Below, piece by piece: positions 8,826-16,975 of a DNA stretch of 35,327 nt. The DNA is from an uncultured Neisseriaceae bacterium (GTDB taxonomy: Bacteria; Pseudomonadota; Gammaproteobacteria; Burkholderiales; Neisseriaceae), in NCBI GenBank assembly GCA_946481965.1, contig CAMLPN010000021.1, positions 1-35,327 of the forward strand, written 5' to 3'. Both the position numbers and the translations under genes were made by a program. The notes beneath the pieces were generated by a model, which searched no databases, was not told the origin of the DNA, and saw only the letters and a list, made by a program, of their open reading frames with translations. The first letter of the stretch is position 1. Each line of letters starts with the position of its first letter.

Positions 8826-9545
8826 ATGATCGAAAAAATATTGCTGATTTCGTTATTATTATGTTGGTTAATATTCTTTTTTTACTACTACACATCTACT
8901 TTAGAATTTGAATTAGATGAATTTTATGAGTATGTTAGTCGCGAGGAATATTTAAATAGCAAAGAGTATTTAAATAGCAAAGAGTATTTAAATAGCAAAG
9001 AGTATTTAAATAGCAAAGAGTATTTGGATAGTGAGGAGTATAAAAAATTTTCAAATTCCATTCCAGAAGAATATCGATTCCCTAATTATCACATTGCTTA
9101 TCGTTCGATTGATATTGAATATAAAGGTCATAAAGGAACAGCGATGGTTCTTAATAATGATTTTGAAGATGGTAGGCATAATTTAAAGGTATATTTCTTA
9201 TCAAATAATAATAAAGAATTGAATAAAGCATATGAACTTTATACATATCAATATGGTGATCAGAAATTACTAAGTATTTCCAGCGAATCTTCTGAAGACG
9301 AAGAAATAGGCGACAGATACATTTCTATTTTACTTAAAGATACTTTAAAGCCAAACTTTTCGTATAGTTATAGCATTGTTAAATTACCTTTATCTATAAA
9401 AGATAACGATAGATCAACAGCGTTGTATTCGATAGATAATGATGGAATTATATCAATAGAAGCAACCCATCTTAGCAGTTTTTCGATGATGGAATTATAT
9501 AAACAGCAACATCCTATTCTTTCACTTTTTTTGAGAAACAATTAA
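8826..9545 (+). CDS. Membrane-anchored orphan protein with hexapeptide repeats
   Basis: This 239-residue protein belongs to no family I know. Residues 4-23 (ILLISLLLCWLIFFFYYYT region) form one N-terminal membrane helix or uncleaved signal anchor. Residues 40-69 hold five tandem EYLNSK-type hexapeptides, highly charged and probably helical or extended. Residues about 75-239 look like a soluble, probably extracytoplasmic beta-rich domain (RFPNYHIAYRSIDIEYKGHK at its start). A strong ribosome site (AAGGGGAAGAGGA) precedes the ATG. The gene sits between rdgB and hemW, 36 bp before hemW, without a visible terminator of its own. Its base composition is about 17-30% G+C in lines I counted, far below its neighbours, which suggests late insertion into an older operon. 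Confidence 0.65.
   Translation: MIEKILLISLLLCWLIFFFYYYTSTLEFELDEFYEYVSREEYLNSKEYLNSKEYLNSKEYLNSKEYLDSEEYKKFSNSIPEEYRFPNYHIAYRSIDIEYKGHKGTAMVLNNDFEDGRHNLKVYFLSNNNKELNKAYELYTYQYGDQKLLSISSESSEDEEIGDRYISILLKDTLKPNFSYSYSIVKLPLSIKDNDRSTALYSIDNDGIISIEATHLSSFSMMELYKQQHPILSLFLRNN
8943..9032 (+). repeat. 18-bp tandem repeat, five units, inside a coding region
   Basis: Five head-to-tail copies of an 18-bp unit (aaagagtatttaaatagc). Units 2-4 are identical. Unit 1 differs at its first codons, and unit 5 carries ttggatagt in place of ttaaatagc. The unit encodes six residues (KEYLNS), so gain or loss of copies by slippage changes protein length without shifting the frame. The identity of the middle copies points to recent duplication. 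Confidence 0.95.
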
Positions 9546-9581
9546 TATTACAAATCAATATTTTATTTTTTTATAACATTC

Positions 9582-10787
9582 ATGACTGAATTTTCTGTAT
9601 CGATTTCATCAATCTCTAAGCAAGACAGTAAACCATTGTTGCAGTCTCTACCACCTCTATCTTTATATATTCATTTTCCATGGTGTATCCGAAAATGCCC
9701 GTATTGTGATTTCAATTCTCATCAGTTAAAACAAGATCTAGACGATCAGGCTTATATCGCTGCCTTACTGGGTGATCTGGAAACTGAATTACCCCATATA
9801 TGGGGGCGATCTGTACACACTATTTTTATCGGTGGTGGTACACCAAGTCTTATAAGTGCGCCGGCTTTGGAACAGTTGCTCAGCGGGATACGCGCTCGGG
9901 TAAATTTACTACCGGATGCGGAAATTACTCTGGAAGCCAATCCGGGTACATATGAACGTCAGCGTTTTGCAGCCTATGCTGCTGCGGGTATCAATCGCCT
10001 GTCTATTGGTGTGCAAAGTTTTGCTGATGATCTGTTAGCAGCATTGGGACGAATCCATAATCACCATGAAGCCTTAGCAGCTATACAAGCAGCCTTAGAT
10101 TTGTTCCCAAAAGTAAATATTGATTTAATGTATGCCCTACCCGGTCAGACACTATCATCAGCTCAGCAAGATATCGATACTGCTATTGCTTCTGGCGTCC
10201 ATCATATCAGCGCATATCAGCTGACAATGGAACCGAATACGCCTTTTGGTCATACGCCACCACCACAACTGCCCGATGATGATCTGAGCGCAGATATTGA
10301 AAGCACAGTTCATGCCACGCTACAGCAAGCAGGATTTGAACAATATGAAACTTCTGCGTTTGCACATGCTCGACACCAGTGCCAACATAATCTTAATTAC
10401 TGGCAATTTGGAGACTATATTGGTATTGGTGCCGGAGCACATGGCAAGTTATCCAATGCAGCAGGTATTGAACGAACTACCCGCAGCCGTCATCCCAGAG
10501 AATATATGCAGGCCATGTTGTTTGATCCGCAAGCTGCAATCAATCGGTACGTTGTAAAAGCAGAGGATTTGCCATTTGAATTTATGATGAATGCTTTGCG
10601 TCTGACTAATGGCGTACCTACAGACTGGTTTCATCAGCGTACTGGTTTAACCATAGCTGAGATTCAACATAAACTTAAACTGGCAGTTAATCGCGGGTTG
10701 CTGGATGCTGATCCCCTATATCTGCGACCAACTTCACTAGGTAAACGATTTCTTAATGATTTAATGGCAATTTTTCTGGACGACTAA
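9582..10787 (+). CDS. hemW: Radical SAM heme chaperone HemW
   Basis: HemW is a radical-SAM-type protein, formerly called HemN-like, that binds heme and delivers it to target proteins. The 401-residue sequence has LSLYIHFPWC with the [4Fe-4S] cluster motif at Cys35, Cys39 and Cys42 (CX3CX2C). The GGGTPSL SAM motif follows, then EANPGT, NRLSIGVQSF, and the C-terminal HemW domain (YETSAFAH, CQHNLNYWQFGDYIGIGAGA). The CX3CX2C spacing alone does not separate it from true coproporphyrinogen dehydrogenase HemN. The shorter length and overall match to E. coli HemW do. The N-terminus is about 20 residues longer than in E. coli and the ribosome site is poor, so the start may lie slightly downstream. 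Confidence 0.92.
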   Translation: MTEFSVSISSISKQDSKPLLQSLPPLSLYIHFPWCIRKCPYCDFNSHQLKQDLDDQAYIAALLGDLETELPHIWGRSVHTIFIGGGTPSLISAPALEQLLSGIRARVNLLPDAEITLEANPGTYERQRFAAYAAAGINRLSIGVQSFADDLLAALGRIHNHHEALAAIQAALDLFPKVNIDLMYALPGQTLSSAQQDIDTAIASGVHHISAYQLTMEPNTPFGHTPPPQLPDDDLSADIESTVHATLQQAGFEQYETSAFAHARHQCQHNLNYWQFGDYIGIGAGAHGKLSNAAGIERTTRSRHPREYMQAMLFDPQAAINRYVVKAEDLPFEFMMNALRLTNGVPTDWFHQRTGLTIAEIQHKLKLAVNRGLLDADPLYLRPTSLGKRFLNDLMAIFLDD

Positions 10788-11081
10788 TCTAAGTAGATAA
10801 AATTATCTCCTTTATAAACAAAAATGTATTATCAATATAACAGTAAAAGCAGAAATGCAAAAAAAACTAAATTAATAAAGATATCCTAATAAGCTGAAAT
10901 ATGATTTCTGGTAATTCGCTGGATTTATAACCAGATTTTTGAACTTTAGATTTAGCTAAATCATCTTGCAACTTTGCAATCATAATCACAATACAGAAAA
11001 TCTGTTATCTTATCGATACAAAAGCATAATATGTAATAATGGAAAAGGTTTTACTTTTACTGATAACAAGGAGTCGTAATA

Positions 11082-11465
11082 ATGAGCAAAAAGGTGATTC
11101 ATACTGATAATGCACCGGCAGCTATAGGTTCATATTCACAAGCCATACAGGTGAACAATATTGTCTATTTATCTGGTCAAATTCCTTTACAGCCTGAATC
11201 CATGCAATTGGTTTCTGATAATTTTGCTGAACAGGCTCATCAGGTTTTTAAAAATTTGCGCGCGGTGGCAGAGGCTGCTGGTGGTAGTCTAAACCATTTT
11301 GTTAAATTAAATGCCTATCTGACTGATTTAAACAATTTTGCCACTTTCAATGAAGTGATGTCTCAATATTTTACAGCACCCTATCCTGCGCGTGCAGCCG
11401 TTGAAGTGTCTGCATTGCCCAAAGGAGCATTAGTTGAAGCTGAAGGTGTTATGGCTCTAGACTAA
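11082..11465 (+). CDS. ridA: Enamine/imine deaminase RidA
   Basis: RidA hydrolyses reactive enamine/imine intermediates such as 2-aminoacrylate released by PLP enzymes, protecting those enzymes. The 127-residue protein is a typical YjgF/YER057c/UK114 member. It shows the N-terminal APAAIGSYSQAI and VYLSGQIPL segments, the signature AYLTDLNNFATFNEV, and the active-site Arg104 in YPARAAVEVSALPKGALVEAE. A good ribosome site (AAGGAG) lies about seven bases upstream. ApaH follows 69 bp downstream on the same strand, possibly co-transcribed. The 294 bp upstream hold no gene I can defend. Confidence 0.95.
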   Translation: MSKKVIHTDNAPAAIGSYSQAIQVNNIVYLSGQIPLQPESMQLVSDNFAEQAHQVFKNLRAVAEAAGGSLNHFVKLNAYLTDLNNFATFNEVMSQYFTAPYPARAAVEVSALPKGALVEAEGVMALD

Positions 11466-11534
11466 TCTGTAAACAGACATTATTGAATTAATTTTTAGCA
11501 GCAATTTGGTAAATTTTGCAGTAAGGTAGTTGTT

Positions 11535-12356
11535 ATGACGCAGTATGTAATTGGTGATATTCAGGGCTGTCTGGCAGAGTTGGAAGCACTTTTGGCAGAA
11601 CTGGGCTTTAATTATGGTACCGATACAATATGGTTTACCGGAGATTTGGTCAATCGTGGTCCGCAATCGCTGGCAACGCTACGTCTGGTGCGACAGCACG
11701 ACAATTGTATGCAAACTGTTTTGGGTAATCACGATTTACATTTACTGGCTCTAAACTATGGCTACGGTAAGCTGAAACGCGGTGATACCATTAGTGATAT
11801 TTTGTCTGCTCCAGATAAAGATATTTTGCTGGGATGGCTGGAACAGCAACCTTTGCTGCTCCAGCAGGATGATTTCGTCATGGTACATGCCGGCATCTGG
11901 CCACAGTGGACAACTAAGCAAGCGCAAACTTTAGCTCATGAAGTTGAAAGTGTGCTACAGAAAACACCGCAGCTTTTTTTCAAACAAATGTATGGCAATA
12001 AACCTATTTACTGGAATGATACATTACAGGGCGAAGAGCGTTTGCGGTTTATTACTAATGTATTTACTCGTATGCGCGCCTTAACTACTACTGGCGAACT
12101 GGATTTTGCTTATAAGTCTACATTAAGCGAAATGCCATCTAATTTGCTGCCATGGTTCAAAGCCAGTAATCGACAGAATAAGGACAAAACTATTCTATTT
12201 GGTCACTGGTCTGCGCTAGGACTGTACCGTGACGATCATGTTATTTGTCTGGATACCGGTGCATTATGGGGTGGTAGTTTAACGGCATTGAATCTAGAGA
12301 ACATGGCTACGACACAAACGGCCAGCCAAACTAAGTTAAATTTAGAAAATTTATGA
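11535..12356 (+). CDS. apaH: Diadenosine tetraphosphatase, symmetrical
   Basis: ApaH splits Ap4A into two ADP molecules, clearing the stress dinucleotide; in E. coli it also removes Np4-type RNA caps. The 273-residue protein shows the metallophosphatase blocks in order: GDIQGC at 7-12, GDLVNRGPQSL, GNHDLHLLAL, the histidine in VMVHAGIWP, and FGHWSALG near the C-terminus. The last 15 or so residues are a polar tail. Length and motifs match the symmetrical bacterial family rather than the Nudix Ap4A hydrolases. It stands behind ridA. Confidence 0.95.
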   Translation: MTQYVIGDIQGCLAELEALLAELGFNYGTDTIWFTGDLVNRGPQSLATLRLVRQHDNCMQTVLGNHDLHLLALNYGYGKLKRGDTISDILSAPDKDILLGWLEQQPLLLQQDDFVMVHAGIWPQWTTKQAQTLAHEVESVLQKTPQLFFKQMYGNKPIYWNDTLQGEERLRFITNVFTRMRALTTTGELDFAYKSTLSEMPSNLLPWFKASNRQNKDKTILFGHWSALGLYRDDHVICLDTGALWGGSLTALNLENMATTQTASQTKLNLENL

Positions 12357-12607
12357 TTGATTAGTTAATTGACAAATAGATATATTCATAACTGTTGTCC
12401 GATAAAAATGTACTAAAACCAAGCAAAGCAAAACATTTGCTGTGTTAGGTCTTAATCATTTTCTTAATACCGATATTAATTATTTTTAAACTTAAAAAAC
12501 ATAAATAAATAAATCAATAAGATACCTCTATTGCATCCTTACCTAAGCCAAGTATTATTATCAAGGTAATTAATCCTAATTTAATTTTACATAGCAAAGG
12601 AAATACC

Positions 12608-13156
12608 ATGAAAAAAGTACTTGTACCTGCTGCACTGTTGATGCTGGCTTTGACTGGCTGCGCGTCTAAAACTCACAAAACACCTGTAGCAAAAACCACC
12701 ACTACTGTAACAACCCAATCTACCAAAACTGATGTACAGATTGATGGCAGAAAAGAAGTAGCTTATCTGTGTGGCAATGGTAGTGTTAAAAATCCTTTGC
12801 GTGTAATGTATGGTTTGCAGGGTCAGAATATTGTAGCGGCACAGGTAAGCTATCAGGGCGCTTTATCTCCAGTTTTAATGCGTGATACCAGTGATGTTAA
12901 TTACAACACTTTCGTTTCACCACAAGGCATTACTTGGAAAGCTGCTTTGTCTAACAGCGATACTGTTGACAGAGTTGGTGCCGTTAGTCTGGTACAACCA
13001 GCCAGACAAATTGTTAACGGTCAGGAACAGATTGTTTCACAAATCGTAACTCAAAATTGTGTAATTGATGATGGTCGGGTAACCGTAGCACCGACTAAAA
13101 AAGTAAGAACGACTAAAACAGTAACAACCAAAAAAGTATACAAACATAAAAAATAA
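12608..13156 (+). CDS. Lipoprotein resembling adhesin complex protein / MliC-type lysozyme inhibitor
   Basis: The 182-residue precursor has a lipoprotein signal peptide with lipobox LTGC (Cys19). After a threonine- and lysine-rich linker, residues about 50-155 resemble the MliC-like fold of the neisserial adhesin complex protein. Shared features are a YLC start, VMYGLQGQNIVAAQV aligning with that protein's VTYGF...ASAV segment, a repeated G-x-x-V beta pattern, and a second cysteine in IVTQNCVID that could form the conserved disulfide. Such proteins inhibit C-type lysozyme and can act as adhesins; function here is inferred. The last 28 residues are a basic, threonine-rich low-complexity tail (VRTTKTVTTKKVYKHKK) absent from typical members. 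It is monocistronic, with its own terminator. Confidence 0.6.
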   Translation: MKKVLVPAALLMLALTGCASKTHKTPVAKTTTTVTTQSTKTDVQIDGRKEVAYLCGNGSVKNPLRVMYGLQGQNIVAAQVSYQGALSPVLMRDTSDVNYNTFVSPQGITWKAALSNSDTVDRVGAVSLVQPARQIVNGQEQIVSQIVTQNCVIDDGRVTVAPTKKVRTTKTVTTKKVYKHKK

Positions 13157-13173
13157 TTCAGCATCTACTGTGT

Positions 13174-13204
13174 AATGGCAACCTTATAGGTTGCCATTTT
13201 TATT
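13174..13204 (+). terminator. Intrinsic terminator of the lipoprotein gene
   Basis: A perfect 11-bp stem (aatggcaacct with its complement) around a three-base loop is followed by a T-rich tract, 17 bp after the lipoprotein stop codon. Confidence 0.88.
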
Positions 13205-13367
13205 TGTCAGCATAATGACGTTGACCGACACCTTTTCTGATCCATTTAAAATATTTTTTCTGCCAATTGAATAATTAATCTTGAAAGACAGCCATTTCAT
13301 CCCTATTTAATCGCAGTTAATTAATCTGACGGCCATCAATACCGTCATCAGCAAAGGATCCCCTAAA

Positions 13368-13901
13368 ATGCAACAATTCGACGGCACCACCATCGTATCC
13401 GTCCGTCGCGGCGAAAATGTCGCTATAGGTGGAGATGGTCAAGTCACACTAGGAAACACCATCATTAAAGGTACTGCGCGTAAAGTACGTAAACTTTATA
13501 ACAATCAGGTCTTAGCAGGATTCGCCGGAGGAACCGCGGATGCTTTTACTTTGATTGAGTTATTTGAAAGTAAACTACAAAAGCATCAGGGCAAACTGAT
13601 GATTGCCGCTATTGAACTGGCAAAAGAATGGCGTACCGATCGTGCCTTGCGTCGACTGGAAGCCATGTTGATCGTGGCCGATAAACACAATACTTTGGTG
13701 ATTACTGGCAATGGTGATGTACTTGAACCAGAACATAGCATTGCTGCCATTGGTTCCGGTGGCGCATTTGCACAATCTGCGGCGCGGGCTTTAATGGAAA
13801 ACACTGAGTTAGAACCTAAAGAAGTGGTTAAAAAATCTTTAGAAATTGCCGGTGATATTTGTATTTACACCAATCAAAACCATACTATTGAAACCTTATA
13901 A
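13368..13901 (+). CDS. hslV: ATP-dependent protease HslVU, peptidase subunit HslV
   Basis: HslV is the proteasome-like threonine peptidase that forms a double hexamer capped by HslU. The 177-residue protein has the catalytic [20 protein letters not shown] segment, with the nucleophile at Thr7. In E. coli that threonine directly follows the initiator Met. Here six residues (MQQFDG) precede it and must be removed for activity, as I recall for other betaproteobacterial HslV. A good AAAGGA ribosome site and the lack of any closer ATG support the start. The later [16 protein letters not shown] and [14 protein letters not shown] segments are typical. hslU follows after 55 bp. Confidence 0.95.
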   Translation: MQQFDGTTIVSVRRGENVAIGGDGQVTLGNTIIKGTARKVRKLYNNQVLAGFAGGTADAFTLIELFESKLQKHQGKLMIAAIELAKEWRTDRALRRLEAMLIVADKHNTLVITGNGDVLEPEHSIAAIGSGGAFAQSAARALMENTELEPKEVVKKSLEIAGDICIYTNQNHTIETL

Positions 13902-13956
13902 ATGTCGTGACGGTTTAACCAATAAAAAAACAGTCACTCATCAGGATTAGGACAAG

Positions 13957-15294
13957 ATGACTACATCTGTAATGACACCAAGTGAAATTGTCCACGAATT
14001 GGATAATCATATTATAGGCCAGACACAAGCCAAGCGGGCTGTAGCAGTAGCATTGCGCAATCGTTATCGTCGCAGTCTGGTAAGCGAACCGCTGCAAAGC
14101 GAAATTGTGCCCAAAAATATTCTTATGATTGGCCCCACTGGCGTGGGTAAAACTGAAATTGCTCGGCGTTTAGCTCGGCTGGCCAATGCTCCTTTTATCA
14201 AGGTAGAAGCCACTAAATTCACAGAAGTGGGCTACGTCGGTCGTGATGTGGACAGCATTATTCGTGATTTGATTGAAATTGCGTTGAAAAACATTCGTAG
14301 CCAGACCATTGCTAAAAACCGAGATCGTGCACAGGATGCCGCAGAAAACCGCATTCTAGATGCTTTACTGCCTCCACCACGTTCTGTAGGTTTTGCTGGT
14401 GAACCGCAAGAACCGCAGCCAGAAAACAATACGCGTCAGAAATTTCGCCAAATGTTGCGTAAGGGTGAATTGGACGACAAAGAAATTGAAATTGAAGTTG
14501 CTGCTAATTCGGGCCCAACCATGTCTGTTATGGGTCCTCCGGGAATGGAAGACTTTACTAATCAGTTACAGGATATGTTCAGCAATATGGGTCAGGGTAA
14601 AACCAAAACCCAGAAAATGAAAGTGAGTAGCGCCATGAAACTTTTGCTGGATGAAGAAGCGGCCAAACTGGTTAGCGAAGAAGAATTGCGTGAGCGGGCA
14701 ATCAAGTCTGTAGAACAAAATGGTATCGTGTTTCTGGATGAAATAGACAAAATTGCAACCGATAGCAGTCGTCAAGGCGCAGATGTGTCTCGTCAGGGTG
14801 TACAGCGTGATCTGTTACCATTGGTAGAAGGTACGACTGTTCAAACCAAATACGGTATGATTAAAACCGATCATATTTTGTTTATTGCATCAGGTGCTTT
14901 CCATCTCAGTCGCCCCAGCGATCTGATTCCAGAGTTACAGGGTCGTTTCCCGATCAGAGTAGAATTGAATAATCTGAGTGTGGATGATTTCAAATCCATT
15001 TTGACCACCACGCATGCGAATCTGACCCAACAGTACACCGCTTTACTAGGTACTGATGGTGTCAATCTGAATTTCACTGACGAAGGAATCAGCCGGATTG
15101 CAGAAATTGCCTATCAGGTAAACGAAAAAACCGAAAATATCGGCGCTCGTCGTTTGCATACAGTAATGGAAAAATTGCTGGAAGATGTTTCTTTTGAAAC
15201 ACCTCAAGGCGAAGTACCGATTGATGCTGCATATGTAGATTCACGTTTGCAGGATATAGCCGAACGTGAAGATCTGGCACGCTACGTGTTGTAA
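13957..15294 (+). CDS. hslU: HslVU unfoldase ATPase subunit HslU
   Basis: HslU is the AAA+ ring that unfolds substrates and feeds them to HslV. The 445-residue protein has Walker A GPTGVGKT at 59-66, the pore loop GYVG at 92-95, and an intermediate I-domain at roughly 110-240. Walker B VFLDEID is at 258-264, and the sensor-2 region is [15 protein letters not shown]. The C-terminus ends LARYVL, matching the tail that inserts into HslV to activate it. It forms an operon with hslV and ends at the hairpin right after its stop codon. I saw no sigma-32 promoter I could defend upstream. Confidence 0.96.
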   Translation: MTTSVMTPSEIVHELDNHIIGQTQAKRAVAVALRNRYRRSLVSEPLQSEIVPKNILMIGPTGVGKTEIARRLARLANAPFIKVEATKFTEVGYVGRDVDSIIRDLIEIALKNIRSQTIAKNRDRAQDAAENRILDALLPPPRSVGFAGEPQEPQPENNTRQKFRQMLRKGELDDKEIEIEVAANSGPTMSVMGPPGMEDFTNQLQDMFSNMGQGKTKTQKMKVSSAMKLLLDEEAAKLVSEEELRERAIKSVEQNGIVFLDEIDKIATDSSRQGADVSRQGVQRDLLPLVEGTTVQTKYGMIKTDHILFIASGAFHLSRPSDLIPELQGRFPIRVELNNLSVDDFKSILTTTHANLTQQYTALLGTDGVNLNFTDEGISRIAEIAYQVNEKTENIGARRLHTVMEKLLEDVSFETPQGEVPIDAAYVDSRLQDIAEREDLARYVL

Positions 15295-15296
15295 TG

Positions 15297-15327
15297 AACA
15301 GCGGCTACGGCCGCTGTTACATTTTTG
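15297..15327 (+). terminator. Intrinsic terminator of hslVU
   Basis: A perfect 9-bp GC-rich stem (aacagcggc with gccgctgtt) around a 4-base loop, followed by a five-T run, begins two bases after the hslU stop codon. It argues against translation of bioY starting from the ATG that overlaps that stop. Confidence 0.85.
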
Positions 15328-15401
15328 ATTGCGATTTTTGTTTTACAAACAGTGCTTATATATTAAAATTTAAAAATTGTTTAATTGAGAAATTCCTAAT
15401 C

Positions 15402-16001
15402 ATGTGTCACATAACAACACATCATTTTCAGCCCTATATTCTTCAGTATTGTCCCACCAAAAGCTGGTGGCTCAAGCTGGCAATGACTACTGCAGCCACT
15501 CTAATACTGGCTATTTCAGCCAATATCAGTATACCCATCCAACCCATACCATTATCATTGCAGTCACTGGCAGTATTGCTTATTGGTGCTTGTCTAGGGC
15601 GTAAGCTTGGCTGTCTGGCTGTCTTAGAATATTTGCTATTAGGTGCGGCTGGCTTGCCTTTTTTTGCCGGCGGACATGGCGGTATTGGCGTACTAACTTC
15701 GGTATCGGCCGGCTATCTGTACGGTTTTATCATTAGTGCTTATATTGCAGGAATGGCAGCAGAAAAAGGTTACGACCGCTGTTTCTGGACTGGTTTACTC
15801 TCTTTCGCTCTTGCCCACCAAATTATTTTTGTTTGTGGCGTACTTTATTTAGCTAATTATAAACATATCAGTTTATCAACAGCATTTAATATTGGCTATC
15901 TGCCCTTTGCTGGCTTCGATCTGGTTAAATTTCTTATTGCTACTGTATTCATGTTTTACTTATGGCGAGGTACAAATCAGCAATATTCTTCCGATGATTG
16001 A
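15402..16001 (+). CDS. bioY: Biotin transporter BioY
   Basis: BioY is the membrane substrate-binding S component for biotin uptake. The frame is open from an ATG at 15294, but that codon sits on the hslU stop and the first 36 codons run through the terminator and look non-protein. The ATG at 15402, with a modest GAGA upstream, gives a normal 199-residue protein. Family features seen are the SIPIQPIPLSLQSLAVLLIG segment, GACLGRKLG, YLLLGAAGLPFFAGGHGG with the glycine-rich loop, SAGYLYGF, and a late GFDLVKFLIA. Six membrane helices are likely. No bioM/bioN energising partners are nearby, so it works alone or with a shared ECF module elsewhere. Confidence 0.88.
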   Translation: MCHITTHHFQPYILQYCPTKSWWLKLAMTTAATLILAISANISIPIQPIPLSLQSLAVLLIGACLGRKLGCLAVLEYLLLGAAGLPFFAGGHGGIGVLTSVSAGYLYGFIISAYIAGMAAEKGYDRCFWTGLLSFALAHQIIFVCGVLYLANYKHISLSTAFNIGYLPFAGFDLVKFLIATVFMFYLWRGTNQQYSSDD

Positions 16002-16408
16002 TATAAAGATTATCTTCAAGCCAGAATTAGAAATATTATCTTTAGCTTGCTAAGCGCAGCTAATCCAGATCTCCATATACGAATCGTTGATATTTTACTT
16101 GTATATTTTTTTCACATTTATAACGATATAACCAACAACTAAGGATTTTTAAATTCTGAAAATGATATGTTTAAGTTGTATTAAAACCAATTCATCACTG
16201 TCTGCACAAAATTATTTTTTTACAGATTATTTATTTAGTTTTGTATGAATATTCCCTAATCATTATCATCAATATTTTCAAAAGGTGAAACTTCTCCATT
16301 TTGGTTATTAATATCATTCTATTTAATTTACTTATAGTAAAAAAAATCCTTTATGAATATTGCAACCAGATATTTAAGTAATCATTAATCTGCCTAAATA
16401 GAACTGAC
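16002..16408. other. AT-rich gene-free stretch between bioY and glnB
   Basis: No supported gene or RNA is seen. A very short minus-strand end-piece, stopping just before 16256, reads NNQNGEVSPFENIDDND and looks like a natural protein C-terminus. A stop lies about 20 codons upstream, so at most it is a remnant. Confidence 0.45.
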
Positions 16409-16443
16409 AAAAACATTACAGGCTGGCTAATTAGCCAGCCTGT
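16409..16443 (-). terminator. Intrinsic terminator of glnB
   Basis: A 26-bp perfect palindrome (acaggctggctaa and its complement) lies 21 bp after the glnB stop codon. On the minus strand it is followed by a T-rich tract. The bioY transcript, coming from the other side, could also use it. Confidence 0.85.
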
Positions 16444-16464
16444 ACAATATGAGCAACAGAATAG

Positions 16465-16830
<366 letters not shown>

Positions 16831-16975
16831 TTATCAACAAAACTATCATATACTTTTGCTAAACTCAATTAAACCTGTTGTTATGATACAAATACTCAGC
16901 GAATCGTTTGTTTTTCGCGTAAAATTACATTTCTTCCGTTTATCTTTATCCTTTCATAAGTGAGCCAAACTCATC

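Noticed and set aside
10867-10983. Minus-strand 38-codon frame between hemW and ridA, beginning MIAKLQDDLAKSKVQKSGYK
   Set aside because: It has no ribosome site, no recognisable family and a hydrophobic, AT-driven end; likely chance or an old relic.
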